Source: Buchnera aphidicola (Cinara laricifoliae) (GTDB lineage Bacteria; Pseudomonadota; Gammaproteobacteria; Enterobacterales; Enterobacteriaceae). From it: 64,000 nucleotides of DNA. This document shows positions 61,733 through 64,000 of this stretch, piece by piece (position 1 is the first letter of the stretch; each line of letters opens with the position of its first letter). The stretch is taken from the NCBI RefSeq assembly GCF_900698945.1, contig NZ_LR217717.1:248001-312000 (forward strand), in the 5' to 3' direction. A program made the translations under genes and the position numbers. Below the pieces are notes generated by a model that saw only the letters and a program-made list of their open reading frames with translations, did no database searches and had not been told where the DNA came from.

Positions 61733-63391
61733 ATGATAAATATAAAAAATAACTTCATAAATAAAATAATAAAAAATTCAATATTAAAAAATCCTAACCG
61801 TAAAATACGAACACGATTCCCTCCAGAACCTAATGGTTATTTACATATTGGACATGCTAAATCTATTTGTTTAAATTTTAATATTGCTAATAGATATAAT
61901 GGAACTTGTAATCTTAGATTTGATGATACAAATCCTAAAAAGGAAAATAAAAAATATGTTAATGCGATCAAAAAAGATATAAAATGGTTAGGTTTTAACT
62001 GGTATAAAAATTCAAAATATACTTCAAATTATTTTAAAAAACTATATAAATATGCTGTCCAATTAATTCAAAATAATCTAGCATATATTGATGAATTGAA
62101 TGCACAAGAAATCAAACAATATCGAGGAACGTTAAAAGAAAAAGGAATTAATAGTCCATTTAGAAACCGACCTATTAAAGAAAATTTAACATTATTTAAA
62201 AAAATGAAAAATGGTATATTTAAAGAAGGATCAATGTGTTTACGCGCAAAAATAAATATGGAATCCCCATACATTATTTTACGTGATCCAGTTTTATATC
62301 GAATTATTTTTTCTAAACATCATCAAACTAAAAATGAATGGTGTATTTATCCAATGTATGATTTTGCTCATTGCATTGTAGATGCTTTAGAAGAGATTAC
62401 ACATTCCTTATGTACATTAGAGTTTATAGATAATCGTCAATTATATATATGGATATTAAAAAAATTAAATTTTACCCAAAAACCTCCTAGACAATATGAA
62501 TTTTCTAAATTAACTTTAGAACATACAATTTTATCTAAAAGAAAAATACAAAAACTAATAGATACTAAATTAGTAAATGGATGGAATGATCCAAGATTAC
62601 ATACAATATCAGGTTTGAGAAATAAAGGATATACAAAAAATTCTATTAAAACATTTTGTCAAAAAATTGGAATCACTAAACAACAAAATATGATAGAATT
62701 ATCCTTATTAGAATCTTGCATAAGAAAAGACTTAAATATGTCGTCTCCTAGACGAATGGCAGTAATTAATCCAGTTAAACTAATCATTACTAATATTGAT
62801 AAATATCATATAGAATACTTAGATGCTCCAAATCATCCTCAAATAAAAGAAATGGGTACCAGAAAAATTCTATTTTCTAACGAAATATATATTGAAAAAG
62901 AAGATTTTTGTAAAAAACCAAATAAAAACTATAAAGGATTAGTGTTAGGAAAAAAAGTTCGACTAAAATATTCTTATGTAATTCAAGCAAATAAAATTTT
63001 AAAAAATAAAAATAACGAAATATCATGTATTTTATGCACATATGATTTAAATAAAACAAAAAAAAACAAACAAATAAAAAATAATTATAATATAATTCAT
63101 TGGATATCTTCAAAAAATTCTATTAAAGTTCAATTTCATTTATTTGATGTTTTATTTAAAAGTAAAAATGCTGAAAAAGAAAGTAACATTATACAAGCAT
63201 ATAATCCTAATTCATGTATAATTAAAACAGGATATGTTGAATCTATTATAAAAAATGAAAAAATTAAACATGCCTATCAATTTGAAAGAATAGGATATTT
63301 TTTAAAAAAAAATAAAAAATATGAAAATACTACTATAGTATTTAATAGAATTGTATCTCTAAAAAATAAATATAAGAAATTCATTAAATAA
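61733..63391 (+). CDS. glnS: Glutaminyl-tRNA synthetase
   Basis: Class Ic synthetase of 552 residues (554 in E. coli). The HIGH motif is in PEPNGYLHIGHA (31-42), the KMSKS equivalent is LSKRK, and the core has LRFDDTNP and YDFAHCIVDALE. The C-terminal beta-barrel anticodon domains are present. AAGGA lies about 10 nt before the ATG. tRNA-Gln lies nearby on the other strand. eno follows after 233 nt; pyrG, expected upstream of eno, is missing. Confidence 0.97.
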   Translation: MINIKNNFINKIIKNSILKNPNRKIRTRFPPEPNGYLHIGHAKSICLNFNIANRYNGTCNLRFDDTNPKKENKKYVNAIKKDIKWLGFNWYKNSKYTSNYFKKLYKYAVQLIQNNLAYIDELNAQEIKQYRGTLKEKGINSPFRNRPIKENLTLFKKMKNGIFKEGSMCLRAKINMESPYIILRDPVLYRIIFSKHHQTKNEWCIYPMYDFAHCIVDALEEITHSLCTLEFIDNRQLYIWILKKLNFTQKPPRQYEFSKLTLEHTILSKRKIQKLIDTKLVNGWNDPRLHTISGLRNKGYTKNSIKTFCQKIGITKQQNMIELSLLESCIRKDLNMSSPRRMAVINPVKLIITNIDKYHIEYLDAPNHPQIKEMGTRKILFSNEIYIEKEDFCKKPNKNYKGLVLGKKVRLKYSYVIQANKILKNKNNEISCILCTYDLNKTKKNKQIKNNYNIIHWISSKNSIKVQFHLFDVLFKSKNAEKESNIIQAYNPNSCIIKTGYVESIIKNEKIKHAYQFERIGYFLKKNKKYENTTIVFNRIVSLKNKYKKFIK

Positions 63392-63567
63392 AATTAACAA
63401 AATAAAATTAAATATCAATTTCATTATTAAAGACTAATTAATAATAAAATTATTAAAATATTTAATAAAAATATATACATCTATGTTTTATAGAAATTAA
63501 TACTTATTAATAAAATATAATAATTTTTAAAATTAATAATATTTAATATTCAAAAATAAAATCAATC

Positions 63568-63586
63568 AAAAAAAAAAAAAAAAAAA
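63568..63586. repeat. Run of 19 A upstream of eno
   Basis: Uninterrupted A19, the longest single-base run noticed in the window, 38 nt before the eno start. It is non-coding. It may act as an UP-like element or simply be tolerated in a spacer left by pyrG loss; its length in the assembly may be inexact. Confidence 0.7.
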
Positions 63587-63621
63587 TAATATATTATAAA
63601 AGTCTTTTATGAAAAGGATAA

Positions 63622-64000
<379 letters not shown>

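Overview
The window is a contiguous piece of a strongly reduced, extremely AT-rich gammaproteobacterial chromosome. The gene content and order match Buchnera aphidicola, the obligate endosymbiont of aphids: pykA/zwf, yoaE-tsaB, minCDE, the rluC-rpmF-fabD-fabG-acpP block, rpsO-pnp, nusA-infB, rplU-rpmA-obgE, ffh-rpsP-rimM-trmD-rplS, alaS-csrA and glnS-eno. Proteins are rich in Lys, Asn and Ile, G/C is kept mainly at essential codons and in tRNAs, and there are no insertion sequences, phages, CRISPR arrays or restriction genes. Several genes normally found between these markers in E. coli and larger Buchnera genomes are missing, so this looks like one of the more reduced lineages. Species identification would need a search.

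Layout. 1-10 kb: central carbon genes (pykA, zwf), a TerC/CBS membrane protein, tsaB, the minCDE division-site operon and rsmC. 10-14.7 kb: a Leu-Cys-Ser tRNA cluster, a shortened OmpA, a solitary degraded flgF, and about 3 kb of eroded spacer where flagellar genes and rne would be expected. 14.7-20 kb: rluC (frameshifted), rpmF, fabD, fabG, acpP, holB, tatD. 20-28.5 kb: asnS, trhO, valS, argI, ridA. 28.5-43.4 kb: a long minus-strand block of RNA and translation genes (deaD, pnp, rpsO, truB, rbfA, infB, nusA, tRNA-Leu, secG, ftsH, rlmE, greA). 43.8-52 kb: ibaG, rplU, rpmA, obgE, rpsI/rplM, pheA, ffh, rpsP, rimM, trmD, rplS. 52-64 kb: tldD, aroQ, fis, rluD (frameshifted), alaS, csrA, tRNAs, zapA, rpiA, tRNAs, glnS and the start of eno.

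How the genes work together. Most encode translation, ribosome maturation, RNA turnover, membrane insertion and protein quality control. The remainder supply the symbiotic role (argI, pheA, aroQ, ridA for amino-acid provision), minimal carbon metabolism, fatty-acid synthesis and division (MinCDE, ZapA). Gene order suggests that pyrimidine synthesis (pyrBI, pyrG) and peptidoglycan precursor genes (glmM, murA) have been lost here. OmpA lacks its peptidoglycan-binding domain, which fits a weakened cell wall.

Most unusual features. Two paralogous 23S rRNA pseudouridine synthases, rluC and rluD, are each broken by a one-base shift inside a poly(A) run, just after the S4 domain. Everything downstream is conserved, which points to transcriptional slippage as a rescue. 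The gene-free spacers also hold an apparent excess of long perfect palindromes, up to 38 bp. I found no new defence or mobile system.
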